Part shown: piece after piece, positions 24,649-32,559 of the stretch
Layout: each line of letters starts with the position of its first letter
How positions within the stretch are numbered: position 1 is the first letter of the stretch
NCBI RefSeq assembly: GCF_900091725.1
Contig: NZ_FMBW01000045.1
Location: 23,706 to 87,705 of the forward strand
Direction: 5' to 3'
DNA length: 64,000 bases
Origin: Streptomyces sp. DvalAA-43
GTDB taxonomy: Bacteria > Actinomycetota > Actinomycetes > Streptomycetales > Streptomycetaceae
Translations under genes and position numbers: made by a program
The notes under the pieces: model-generated
Databases searched by the model: none
The model's input: the letters and a program-made list of their open reading frames with translations, nothing else
Told to the model about the DNA's origin: nothing

Positions 24649-25971
24649 GTGATCTCTCGAATCGATCTGCGCGGCGATGCCCTCCCCGAGGGCGGAGCCC
24701 TGCGCGACCTGCTGCCCCGTGCCGAGTTCGACGTGGAAGCCGCCCTGGAGACGGTGCGGCCCATCTGCGAGGACGTACGCCATCGTGGCTCCGCGGCAGT
24801 GATCGAGTGGGGGGAGAAATTCGACGGCGTACGGATCGACTCGATCCGGGTCCCGGCCGCGGCGATCGCCGAGGCCGTCGAGGGGCTCGATCCGGCCGTG
24901 TGGGCCGCCCTGGAGGAGTCGATCCGCCGCGCCCGTCTCGTCCACCGCGAGCAGCGCCGCACCACGCACACCACCCAGGTCGTCCCCGGCGGCACCGTCA
25001 CCGAGAAGTGGGTACCGGTCGAGCGCGTCGGGCTCTACGTCCCGGGCGGGCGCTCCGTCTACCCCTCGTCCGTGGTCATGAACGTCGTACCGGCCCAGGA
25101 GGCGGGCGTCGAGGGCATCGCCGTCGCCTCCCCGCCGCAGAAGGACTTCGGCGGCCTGCCGCACCCCACCATCCTCGCCGCCTGCGCCCTGCTCGGCGTC
25201 GACGAGGTGTACGCGGCCGGCGGCGCCCAGGCGATCGCGATGTTCGCGTACGGAACGGCCGAATGCCGCCCGGTGGACCTCGTCACCGGCCCCGGCAACA
25301 TCTACGTCGCCGCCGCCAAGCGCCTCCTCAAGGGCCGCATCGGCATCGACGCGGAGGCCGGACCCACCGAGATCGCGATCCTCGCGGACTCCACCGCCGA
25401 CCCGGTCCACGTCGCCGCCGACCTGATCAGCCAGGCCGAGCACGACCCGATGGCCGCCGCCGTCCTGGTCACCGACTCCGTCGAACTGGCCGCGGCCACC
25501 GAGGCCGAGCTCAAGCCGCAGATCGCCGCGACCAAGCACGTCACCGACCGGATCGAGCCCGCCCTGGCCGGCCGCCAGTCCGCGATCGTCCTGGTCGACG
25601 ACCTGGAGGACGGCCTCAGGGTCGTCGACGCGTACGCCGCCGAGCACCTGGAGATCCAGACCGCCGACGCCGCCGCCGTCGCCGACCGGGTCCGCAACGC
25701 CGGCGCCATCTTCGTCGGCCCCTGGTCCCCGGTCTCGCTCGGCGACTACTGCGCCGGCTCCAACCACGTCCTGCCCACCGGCGGCTGCGCCTGCCACTCC
25801 TCGGGCCTCTCCGTGCAGTCCTTCCTGCGCGGCATCCACATCGTCGACTACACGCGCGACGCGCTCGCCGAGGTCACCCACCACGTCGTGACCCTCGCCG
25901 AGGCGGAGGATCTCCCCGCCCACGGCGCCGCGCTCAAGGCCAGGTTCGGCGGAGAGGTCCCGCAGCAGTGA
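24649..25971 (+). CDS. hisD: histidinol dehydrogenase
   Basis: A 440-residue NAD-dependent, zinc-containing enzyme that performs the last two oxidations of histidine synthesis, L-histidinol to L-histidine. The family signatures are visible: IEWGEKFDGV near residue 50, the IGIDAEAGPTEIAILAD segment near 232, and DYCAGSNHVLPTGG near 365, which holds zinc and substrate ligands. The length matches other HisD proteins. The start has no Shine-Dalgarno sequence. It is the first gene of the his operon; its TGA overlaps the GTG of hisC. Confidence 0.97.
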   Translation: MISRIDLRGDALPEGGALRDLLPRAEFDVEAALETVRPICEDVRHRGSAAVIEWGEKFDGVRIDSIRVPAAAIAEAVEGLDPAVWAALEESIRRARLVHREQRRTTHTTQVVPGGTVTEKWVPVERVGLYVPGGRSVYPSSVVMNVVPAQEAGVEGIAVASPPQKDFGGLPHPTILAACALLGVDEVYAAGGAQAIAMFAYGTAECRPVDLVTGPGNIYVAAAKRLLKGRIGIDAEAGPTEIAILADSTADPVHVAADLISQAEHDPMAAAVLVTDSVELAAATEAELKPQIAATKHVTDRIEPALAGRQSAIVLVDDLEDGLRVVDAYAAEHLEIQTADAAAVADRVRNAGAIFVGPWSPVSLGDYCAGSNHVLPTGGCACHSSGLSVQSFLRGIHIVDYTRDALAEVTHHVVTLAEAEDLPAHGAALKARFGGEVPQQ

Positions 25972-27101
25972 CGAACGGCGACACCCCCCGCACGACCAAG
26001 CGCATCGACGATCTCCCGATCCGCGACGAACTGCGCGGCAAGTCCCCGTACGGGGCGCCGCAGCTCGACGTACCCGTGCGGCTGAACACCAACGAGAACC
26101 CCTACCCGCCGCCCGAGGCGCTCGTCGACCGGATCGCCGAGCGGGTCCGCGAGGCCGCCCGCGACCTCAACCGCTACCCCGACCGGGACGCCGTCGAGCT
26201 CCGTACCGAACTGGCCCGCTACCTCACCCGCACCGCCGGGCACGCGGTCACGGCCGCCCACGTATGGGCCGCCAACGGCTCCAACGAGGTCCTCCAGCAG
26301 CTGCTGCAGACCTTCGGCGGACCCGGCCGCACCGCGATCGGCTTCGAGCCCTCGTACTCCATGCACGCCCTCATCGCCCGCGGTACCGGCACCGGCTGGA
26401 TCTCCGGACCGCGCAACGAGGACTTCACCATCGACGTCGAGGCCGCCCGCGCGGTCATCGCCGAGCTCCGCCCCGACGTCGTCTTCATCACCTCCCCCAA
26501 CAACCCCACCGGCACCGCCGTCGACGCGGAGACCGTGCTCGCGCTGTACGACGCAGCCCAGGCGGCCAAGCCGTCGATGGTCGTCGTCGACGAGGCGTAC
26601 GGCGAGTTCAGCCACCACGCCTCGCTGCTCCCGCTGATCGAGGGCCGGCCGAACATGGTGCTCTCGCGCACCATGTCGAAGGCGTTCGGCGCCGCCGGAC
26701 TGCGCCTGGGCTACCTCGCCGCCGACCCGGCCGTGGTCGACGCGGTCCAGCTGGTCCGGCTGCCGTACCACCTCTCCTCCATCACCCAGGCCACCGCGCT
26801 CGCCGCCCTGGAGCACACCGATACGCTGCTCGGATACGTCGGCCGGCTCAAGAGCGAGCGCGACCGGATCGTCACGGAGCTGCGCGCGCTCGGCTACGAC
26901 GTCACCGACTCGGACGCCAACTTCGTCCAGTTCGGCCGCTTCGCCGACAGCCACACCGTCTGGCAGCGGATCCTCGACCGGGGCGTCCTGGTCCGGGACA
27001 ACGGCGTACCGGGATGGCTGCGGGTCTCCGCGGGCACCCCGGCAGAGAACGACGCGTTCCTCGACGCGGTACGCGAACTCAAGAAGGAGCACGACGCATG
27101 A
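25968..27101 (+). CDS. hisC: histidinol-phosphate aminotransferase
   Basis: A 377-residue PLP-dependent fold-type I aminotransferase that converts imidazole acetol-phosphate to histidinol-phosphate using glutamate. NENPYPPP near residue 45, ITSPNNPTGT near 173, VVDEAYGEF near 205 and the Schiff-base lysine in SRTMSKAFGAAGLRLGY near 233 are intact. The GTG overlaps the hisD stop (GTGA). The stop overlaps an ATG (ATGA at 27098) that does not open hisB here but a 40-codon ORF, because a start-containing segment is duplicated. Confidence 0.97.
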   Translation: MTNGDTPRTTKRIDDLPIRDELRGKSPYGAPQLDVPVRLNTNENPYPPPEALVDRIAERVREAARDLNRYPDRDAVELRTELARYLTRTAGHAVTAAHVWAANGSNEVLQQLLQTFGGPGRTAIGFEPSYSMHALIARGTGTGWISGPRNEDFTIDVEAARAVIAELRPDVVFITSPNNPTGTAVDAETVLALYDAAQAAKPSMVVVDEAYGEFSHHASLLPLIEGRPNMVLSRTMSKAFGAAGLRLGYLAADPAVVDAVQLVRLPYHLSSITQATALAALEHTDTLLGYVGRLKSERDRIVTELRALGYDVTDSDANFVQFGRFADSHTVWQRILDRGVLVRDNGVPGWLRVSAGTPAENDAFLDAVRELKKEHDA

Positions 27102-27239
27102 GCCCCCGCGCAGGCCGCGTACCGCATCTCCCGGGGGACGACCCCCGGACCCCCAGCCGACATGGGGCCGACCGCGATCCGGCCCGGCGAGGCGAGCACA
27201 ACCAAGGAGCAAACGCATGAGCCCCCGCGTAGGCCGCGT
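27084..27239 (+). repeat. direct repeat carrying the hisB ribosome-binding site and start
   Basis: A segment running from AAGGAGC through ATGAGCCCCCGCG to AGGCCGCGT occurs at 27084-27120 and again at 27204-27239, differing by one base and a small gap. The material between them includes a 7-bp GC palindrome, CCGGGGG (27131-27137) with CCCCCGG (27142-27148). Confidence 0.85.
27098..27220 (+). CDS. 40-codon ORF between hisC and hisB
   Basis: The ATG overlaps the hisC stop and has AAGGAGC upstream. The TGA overlaps the hisB ATG (ATGA at 27217), so the frame is fit for translational coupling. The first seven residues match the HisB N-terminus except for one Val-to-Ala change; the rest is Arg-, Pro- and Gly-rich with no known domain. 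It is very likely a by-product of the start duplication, translated but not necessarily functional. Confidence 0.45.
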   Translation: MSPRAGRVPHLPGDDPRTPSRHGADRDPARRGEHNQGANA

Positions 27240-27813
27240 GGAACGCACCACGAAGGAAACCTCCGTACTGGTCGAGATAAACCTCGACGGCACCGGCAAG
27301 GTCGACGTGTCGACCGGGGTCGGTTTCTACGACCACATGCTCGACCAGCTCGGCCGGCACGGGCTCTTCGACCTCACGGTCAAGACCGACGGCGATCTGC
27401 ACATCGACTCGCACCACACCATCGAGGACACCGCCCTCGCCCTCGGCGCCGCGTTCAAGCAGGCCCTCGGCGACAAGGTCGGCATCTACCGCTTCGGCAA
27501 CTGCACCGTCCCGCTGGACGAGTCGCTCGCCCAGGTCACCGTCGACCTGTCCGGCCGCCCCTACCTGGTGCACACCGAGCCGGAGAACATGGCGCCGATG
27601 ATCGGCGCGTACGACACGACGATGACCCGGCACATCCTGGAGTCCTTCGTCGCGCAGGCCCAGATCGCCCTGCACGTCCACGTGCCGTACGGGCGCAACG
27701 CCCACCACATCGTGGAGTGCCAGTTCAAGGCGCTCGCCCGCGCGCTGCGCTACGCCAGTGAGCACGACCCGCGCGCCGCGGGCATCCTCCCTTCCACGAA
27801 GGGCGCGCTGTGA
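27217..27813 (+). CDS. hisB: imidazoleglycerol-phosphate dehydratase
   Basis: A 198-residue single-domain IGPD that dehydrates imidazoleglycerol phosphate to imidazole acetol-phosphate, with two manganese ions. Both metal-binding repeats are seen: FYDHMLDQLGRHG with DSHHTIEDTALALG (residues 35-80), and ARHIL-type TRHILESF with NAHHIVECQFKALARAL (about 130-185). It lacks the phosphatase domain of the E. coli fusion. AAGGAGC six bases before the ATG gives a good ribosome-binding site. Its GTGA overlap with the next small gene indicates coupling. Confidence 0.96.
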   Translation: MSPRVGRVERTTKETSVLVEINLDGTGKVDVSTGVGFYDHMLDQLGRHGLFDLTVKTDGDLHIDSHHTIEDTALALGAAFKQALGDKVGIYRFGNCTVPLDESLAQVTVDLSGRPYLVHTEPENMAPMIGAYDTTMTRHILESFVAQAQIALHVHVPYGRNAHHIVECQFKALARALRYASEHDPRAAGILPSTKGAL

Positions 27814-27977
27814 CCGGCCTCAACACCATCCTGATCGTCCTCGGCCTCTTCCTGGCCGGCGGCGTCTACTCCTTCTCGAAGCAGGGCATGCCCAAGGGCG
27901 TCATCGTCCTGCTCTCGATCGCCTCCGTGATGTGCCTGCTGGCAGGCATCCTGCGGATCCAGGGACTCTGGGACTGA
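27810..27977 (+). CDS. 55-aa two-helix membrane protein in the his operon
   Basis: A 55-residue protein with two hydrophobic segments (about 5-21 and 29-47) joined by a short polar turn containing SKQGMPKG. Its GTG overlaps the hisB stop (GTGA) and it ends ten bases before hisH, so it is embedded in the operon. It is too short for routine ORF filters. I know no function; the position suggests either a regulator of the pathway or a passenger. The overlap, the preserved reading frame and the clean membrane pattern argue that it is real. Confidence 0.72.
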   Translation: MTGLNTILIVLGLFLAGGVYSFSKQGMPKGVIVLLSIASVMCLLAGILRIQGLWD

Positions 27978-27987
27978 GGAACGAGCT

Positions 27988-28629
27988 GTGAGCGACAACA
28001 AGAAGGTCGTCGTCTTCGACTACGGCTTCGGGAACGTCCGCTCCGCCGAGCGGGCCCTCGCCCACGTCGGCGCGGACGTCGAGATCACCCGCGACTTCGA
28101 CCGGGCGATGAACGCGGACGGGCTGCTGGTCCCCGGTGTCGGTGCCTTCTCCGCCTGCATGGACGGGCTGAGGAAGGCCCGCGGGGAATGGATCATCGGC
28201 CGCAGGCTCTCCGGCGGCCGCCCCGTCATGGGCATCTGCGTCGGTATGCAGATCCTCTTCGAGCGCGGCATCGAGCACGGTGTGGAGACGGAGGGCCTGG
28301 ACGAATGGCCCGGCACCGTCGCCCCGCTGAAGGCCCCGGTCGTCCCGCACATGGGCTGGAACACCGTGCGGGCCCCCGAGGACTCCCAGCTCTTCGCCGG
28401 TCTCGACCCCGAGGCCCGGTTCTACTTCGTGCACTCCTACGCGGTGCACGACTGGAGCCTGGAAGTCACCAACCCCAAGATCCGCGCCCCCCGGGTCACC
28501 TGGGCCACCCACGGCGAGCCGTTCGTCGCCGCCGTGGAGAACGGTGCTCTGTGGGCCACCCAGTTCCACCCCGAGAAGTCCGGCGATGCCGGCGCCCAGC
28601 TGCTGACCAACTGGATCGAGACGCTGTAA
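27988..28629 (+). CDS. hisH: imidazole glycerol phosphate synthase glutaminase subunit
   Basis: A 213-residue class I glutamine amidotransferase that passes ammonia from glutamine to HisF. The catalytic triad is visible as Cys84 in MGICVGMQ, and His and Glu in QFHPEKSG near residue 195. The N-terminus FDYGFGNVRS and the oxyanion-region VPGVGAF are standard. The GTG at 27988 has GAGGA nine bases upstream. The TAA stop shares its last A with the priA ATG (TAATG). Confidence 0.97.
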   Translation: MSDNKKVVVFDYGFGNVRSAERALAHVGADVEITRDFDRAMNADGLLVPGVGAFSACMDGLRKARGEWIIGRRLSGGRPVMGICVGMQILFERGIEHGVETEGLDEWPGTVAPLKAPVVPHMGWNTVRAPEDSQLFAGLDPEARFYFVHSYAVHDWSLEVTNPKIRAPRVTWATHGEPFVAAVENGALWATQFHPEKSGDAGAQLLTNWIETL

Positions 28630-29354
28630 TGCCGAAGCTTGAACTGCTCCCCGCCGTCGACGTCCGCGACGGCCAGGCCGTCCGCCTCGTGCACGGCGAG
28701 TCCGGCTCCGAGACCTCCTACGGCTCCCCGCTGGAGGCCGCCCTCGCCTGGCAGCGCGCCGGGGCCGAGTGGCTGCACCTGGTCGACCTGGACGCCGCCT
28801 TCGGCACCGGCGACAACCGGGCGCTGATCGCCGAGGTGGCCGGTGCCATGGACATCAAGGTCGAGCTGTCCGGCGGCATCCGCGACGACGCCTCGCTCGC
28901 CGCCGCCCTCGCCACCGGCTGCCGCCGGGTCAACCTCGGCACCGCCGCCCTGGAGACCCCGGAGTGGGTCGCCAAGGTCATCGCCGAGCACGGCGACCAG
29001 ATCGCCGTCGGCCTCGACGTCCGCGGCACGACACTGCGCGGCCGCGGCTGGACCCGCGACGGCGGCGACCTCTACGAGACGCTCGCCCGCCTCGACTCCG
29101 AGGGCTGCGCCCGCTACGTCGTCACCGACATCGCCAAGGACGGCACGCTCCAGGGCCCCAACCTGGAGCTCCTGAAGAACGTCTGCGCCGCCACCGACAA
29201 GCCCGTCGTCGCCTCCGGCGGCGTCTCCTCGCTGGACGACCTGCGGGCCATCGCCTCGCTCGTCCCGGACGGCGTCGAGGGCGCGATCGTCGGCAAGGCG
29301 CTGTACGCGAAGGCGTTCACCCTCGAAGAAGCGCTCCAGGCGGTCTCCGGATGA
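28629..29354 (+). CDS. priA: bifunctional ProFAR/PRA isomerase PriA
   Basis: A 241-residue (beta/alpha)8 barrel. In actinobacteria this protein serves both histidine synthesis (HisA reaction on ProFAR) and tryptophan synthesis (TrpF reaction on phosphoribosylanthranilate). Asp11 and Arg19 in DVRDGQAVRL, Asp130 in VGLDVRG and the loop around Arg137-Arg143 (RGRGWTRDGG) match residues implicated in the dual-substrate enzyme. No trpF occurs in the trp cluster of this window, in keeping with that role. It starts one base inside the hisH stop and overlaps ridA by ATGA. Confidence 0.95.
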   Translation: MPKLELLPAVDVRDGQAVRLVHGESGSETSYGSPLEAALAWQRAGAEWLHLVDLDAAFGTGDNRALIAEVAGAMDIKVELSGGIRDDASLAAALATGCRRVNLGTAALETPEWVAKVIAEHGDQIAVGLDVRGTTLRGRGWTRDGGDLYETLARLDSEGCARYVVTDIAKDGTLQGPNLELLKNVCAATDKPVVASGGVSSLDDLRAIASLVPDGVEGAIVGKALYAKAFTLEEALQAVSG

Positions 29355-29749
29355 GCGACTCCGTCAACCGTGTCTCCTCCGGTGCCCCGTGGGAGGAGAA
29401 GTTCGGCTACTCCCGCGCGGTGGAGCTGCCGAACGGGCTCGTCCTGGTGGCCGGCTGCACCTCGGTGGAGAACGGGGAGATCTCCGCGGGCGGCCCGTAC
29501 GAGCAGGCCGTCACCTCCTTCCGGGTCGCCTTCGACGCGCTGAAGCAGCTCGGCCTGGGCCGCGAGGACGTCGTCCGCACCCGGATGTACCTCACGCACG
29601 CCCGGGACGTGGACGAGGTCGGCCGCGCCCACAAGGAGCTCTTCGACGACGTCCGCCCCGCCGCCTCGATGATCATCGTGTCCGGTCTCGTGGATCCGAG
29701 CCTGGTCGTCGAGGTCGAGGTCGAGGCGTACCGGGCAGGTGCGCGATGA
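29351..29749 (+). CDS. RidA-family (YjgF/YER057c/UK114) protein
   Basis: A 132-residue member of the Rid superfamily. RidA proper hydrolyses reactive enamines and imines released by PLP enzymes; some subfamilies lack the catalytic arginine. RTRMYLTHARD near residue 78 contains the Arg expected in active enzymes, while the C-terminal VEVEVEAYR strand is standard. It overlaps priA (ATGA) and hisF (ATGA), so it is fully embedded in the his operon. A role in clearing reactive intermediates made by the PLP enzyme HisC or elsewhere is plausible. Confidence 0.88.
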   Translation: MSDSVNRVSSGAPWEEKFGYSRAVELPNGLVLVAGCTSVENGEISAGGPYEQAVTSFRVAFDALKQLGLGREDVVRTRMYLTHARDVDEVGRAHKELFDDVRPAASMIIVSGLVDPSLVVEVEVEAYRAGAR

Positions 29750-30501
29750 GCCTCGCGGTACGCGTCATCCCCTGCCTGGACGTCGACAACGGCCGGGTCG
29801 TCAAGGGCGTCAACTTCCAGAACCTGCGCGACGCGGGCGACCCCGTCGAGATGGCGAAGCTGTACGACGCCGAGGGCGCCGACGAGCTGACCTTCCTGGA
29901 CATCACCGCCTCCAGCGGCGACCGGGAGACGACCTACGACGTGGTGCGCCGCACCGCCGAGCAGGTCTTCATCCCGCTCACCGTCGGCGGCGGCGTCCGC
30001 ACCGCCGACGACGTCGACAAGCTGCTGCGGGCCGGCGCGGACAAGGTCGGCGTCAACACCGCCGCCATCGCCCGCCCCGACCTCATCCGGGAGATCGCCG
30101 AGCGCTTCGGCCGCCAGGTCCTGGTGCTCTCCGTGGACGCCCGGCGCACCTCCGGGGGCACCTTCGAGGTCACCACGCACGGCGGCCGCAAGGGCACCGG
30201 CATCGACGCCGTCGAATGGGCGCACCGGGCCGCCGAGCTGGGCGCGGGCGAGATCCTGCTCAACTCGATGGACGCGGACGGCACCAAGGACGGCTACGAC
30301 ACCGAGATGATCACGGCGGTACGCAAGCACGTGACCGTCCCCGTCATCGCCTCCGGCGGCGCCGGCCGGCTCGCGCACTTCGCACCCGCCATCGAGGCGG
30401 GCGCCGACGCGGTGCTCGCCGCCTCCGTCTTCCACTTCGGCGATCTGCGGATCTCCGAGGTCAAGGGCGCGCTCAGGGAGGCCGGACACCCGGTCCGCTG
30501 A
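29746..30501 (+). CDS. hisF: imidazole glycerol phosphate synthase cyclase subunit
   Basis: A 251-residue (beta/alpha)8 barrel that forms imidazoleglycerol phosphate and AICAR from PRFAR using ammonia from HisH. Catalytic aspartates are seen in IPCLDVDNGRVVKG (Asp12) and LSVDARR near residue 130. The phosphate-binding GGGVR and ASGGAGR motifs are intact. It ends the his operon, and a very strong terminator follows. Confidence 0.97.
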   Translation: MSLAVRVIPCLDVDNGRVVKGVNFQNLRDAGDPVEMAKLYDAEGADELTFLDITASSGDRETTYDVVRRTAEQVFIPLTVGGGVRTADDVDKLLRAGADKVGVNTAAIARPDLIREIAERFGRQVLVLSVDARRTSGGTFEVTTHGGRKGTGIDAVEWAHRAAELGAGEILLNSMDADGTKDGYDTEMITAVRKHVTVPVIASGGAGRLAHFAPAIEAGADAVLAASVFHFGDLRISEVKGALREAGHPVR

Positions 30502-30516
30502 GCAGCCGCACCTACG

Positions 30517-30569
30517 AGCCCGACGCCGGGCGGAGCCGGGCAACCGGCCCCGCCCGGCGTCGGGCTTTT
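30517..30569 (+). terminator. intrinsic terminator of the his operon
   Basis: A 23-bp stem with a single mismatch (30517-30539 with 30544-30566), a GCAA loop and a following T-run make this the clearest Rho-independent terminator in the window. Confidence 0.92.
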
Positions 30570-30628
30570 CCGCCGTCCCCTCCGCCGTCCAGGTGTCTCC
30601 TCGGCCGTCCGGAATCCCGCAGCTTTTA

Positions 30629-30650
30629 TTGCGCAAGAAAGATTGCGCAA
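30629..30650. promoter_or_regulatory. two TTGCGCAA palindromes upstream of the ArsR-type regulator
   Basis: The 8-bp palindrome TTGCGCAA occurs at 30629-30636 and 30643-30650, 14 bp centre to centre, in an unusually AT-rich stretch 28-50 bases before the regulator start. It is a likely operator for autoregulation and control of the MFS gene. Confidence 0.6.
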
Positions 30651-30678
30651 GTTTCCTTTTCCATCTACGGTCGGGGAC

Positions 30679-31266
30679 ATGGCAAGCAAGGAATCACGCC
30701 GGGTCTCGGACCTGGAGACCCTGAAGGCGTTCGGTCACCCGCTGCGGATGCGGCTCTACCGGGCGCTCTACATCGCCCGCGAGGCCACCGCCTCCCAACT
30801 GGCCGACCAGGTCGACGAGGCGGTGTCGCTGGTCAGCTACCACCTGCGCAAGCTCGCCGACCACGGCCTGATCGAGGAGGCCGAGCAGCAGGGCACGGAC
30901 GGCCGCGAGCGCTGGTGGCAGCCCGCCTCGAAGGGGCTGAACTTCCACGAGGAGGACTTCGACGACGCCCCCGAGAAGGCCGCCACGCACGCCGCCGTCG
31001 GCCGGCTCTCCTTCGACCAGCACATCGAGCTGTACCGCCGCTACCTCGACTCGGCCCGGAGCTGGCCGCTGGATTGGCGCCGCGCCGCCTCCAGCTCCGA
31101 GTACCTGGCCCGGCTCACCGCCGAGGAGCTCGCCGCGCTCACCCGCGAGATGCACGAGGTCGTCGACCGGTACGAGGGCCTCGGCCGCGCCCGCGAAGAG
31201 GCCGGGGACACGGAGGGCCGCGAGAACGTCGCCGTGCACCTGTACACCTTCCCGTTCCGCCCCTGA
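30679..31266 (+). CDS. ArsR-type winged-helix transcriptional regulator
   Basis: A 195-residue regulator. The winged helix-turn-helix lies at residues 10-85: a LKAFGHPLRMRLYRAL helix, the ASQLADQ helix, the recognition helix VSLVSYHLRKLADHGL, and a wing with GRERWWQP. The second half (90-195) is helical and acidic and probably mediates dimerisation; no metal-binding cysteines are present, so a small-molecule or drug signal is likelier than a metal. The ATG at 30679 is chosen over an upstream ATG at 30643 that lies inside the palindromic operator. It is followed after 25 bases by the MFS exporter gene, its probable target. Confidence 0.87.
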   Translation: MASKESRRVSDLETLKAFGHPLRMRLYRALYIAREATASQLADQVDEAVSLVSYHLRKLADHGLIEEAEQQGTDGRERWWQPASKGLNFHEEDFDDAPEKAATHAAVGRLSFDQHIELYRRYLDSARSWPLDWRRAASSSEYLARLTAEELAALTREMHEVVDRYEGLGRAREEAGDTEGRENVAVHLYTFPFRP

Positions 31267-31291
31267 CCCGCCGCCCCGGGAGGCCGACCCC

Positions 31292-32542
31292 ATGACCGTC
31301 ACCGACACCGGAACCCCCGCACCGGCCGCCGAACGCCCCGCCCACCGCGATGCCAACGTCATGCGCTGGCTCGGCGCCTACACCGCCTCGATGATCGGCG
31401 ACAGCGTCTACTACATGGCGCTCGCCTGGGCTGCCGCCCGCACCGGCAGCGACGCCCGGACCGGGATCGTCCTCGCCGTCGGCTCCATACCCCGGGCCGT
31501 GCTGATGCTCGGCGGGGGAGTGCTCGCCGACCGGATCGGCCCGCGCCGCGTCGTCATCGGCAGCGACGCCGCCCGCTGCCTGGTCGTCCTCGGCCTGGCC
31601 GGTGCGCTGCTGCTCACCTCGCCCGCCTTATGGATGCTGATCGCCGTCGCGCTCGTCTTCGGCGTGGTCGACGCCCTCTTCCTGCCCGCCGTCGGCGCCC
31701 TGCCGCCCCGGGTCACCGCCCCCGGACAGCTCGCCCGCGTCCAGGGAATGCGCGGGCTCGCCACACGTCTCGCCAATGTCGTCGGAGCCCCGCTCGGCGG
31801 CGTCGCCGTGGCCCTCGGCGGACCGACGCTCGCGTTCGCCGCGGCCGGGGTGCTCTTCGCCCTGTCGCTGCCGCTGCTCCTGTCCCTGCGGATCCGCCCG
31901 CTGCCCGACCGCAAGGACGCCGAACCGTCCGGCACCGCCTGGCACGACCTGGCCGACGGGCTGCGCCACATCCGCCGCCACCCGCTGCTCGGACCGCTGA
32001 TGCTCGTCGTCGCCGTCAGCGAGCTGGGCTTCGTCGGGCCGCTCAACCTCGGCCTGATCCTGCTCGCGAAGGAGCGCCACTGGGGCGCGTCCGGCATGGG
32101 CTGGATCATCGCCGCCTTCGGTATCGGCGCCGGAGCGACGGCCCTGCTCCTCGCCGTGCGTGGCCGGGTGCCGCGCGCCGGACTGGTGATGTGCCTGGCC
32201 GTACTGACCGGTTCGGTCGCCGTCGGCGCCCTGGCCCAGCTGCCCTCGGTGGCCCTCGCCGCCACCGCCGCGCTCTGCGTCGGGCTCTTCGCCGGCCTCG
32301 GCGGCTCCCTGTGCGGGGCCCTGATCCAGACCGTCACCGAGCCCGCCTACCTCGGCCGGGTCACCTCGGTCTCGACGCTCTTCACCCACGCGATCGCCCC
32401 GCTCAGCTACCCGGTCACGGGAGCCGCCGTCGCCGCATGGGGGACCGGCCCGGTCTTCGCCGCCAGCGCCTCGCTGTGCGCCGCCGGGGCGCTGACGGGC
32501 CTGGCCTTCGTCCGGCTGCGCCGCGCGGAACTCCCGGGCTGA
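31292..32542 (+). CDS. MFS exporter with a TTA codon
   Basis: A 416-residue transporter with twelve hydrophobic helices. The N-terminal half holds the ADRIGPRRVVIGSDAAR loop of the major facilitator superfamily (MFS_3, macrolide-efflux-like branch). It probably exports a drug or metabolite. GGGAGG eight bases before the ATG is a strong ribosome-binding site. Codon 113 is TTA (31628-31630), the only in-frame TTA I find in this window, so translation should depend on the bldA leucyl-tRNA and be restricted to late growth. It is convergent with the TIGR03085 gene, only 17 bases away. Confidence 0.88.
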   Translation: MTVTDTGTPAPAAERPAHRDANVMRWLGAYTASMIGDSVYYMALAWAAARTGSDARTGIVLAVGSIPRAVLMLGGGVLADRIGPRRVVIGSDAARCLVVLGLAGALLLTSPALWMLIAVALVFGVVDALFLPAVGALPPRVTAPGQLARVQGMRGLATRLANVVGAPLGGVAVALGGPTLAFAAAGVLFALSLPLLLSLRIRPLPDRKDAEPSGTAWHDLADGLRHIRRHPLLGPLMLVVAVSELGFVGPLNLGLILLAKERHWGASGMGWIIAAFGIGAGATALLLAVRGRVPRAGLVMCLAVLTGSVAVGALAQLPSVALAATAALCVGLFAGLGGSLCGALIQTVTEPAYLGRVTSVSTLFTHAIAPLSYPVTGAAVAAWGTGPVFAASASLCAAGALTGLAFVRLRRAELPG

Positions 32543-32559
32543 GCCCGCCCCCGTACGCC

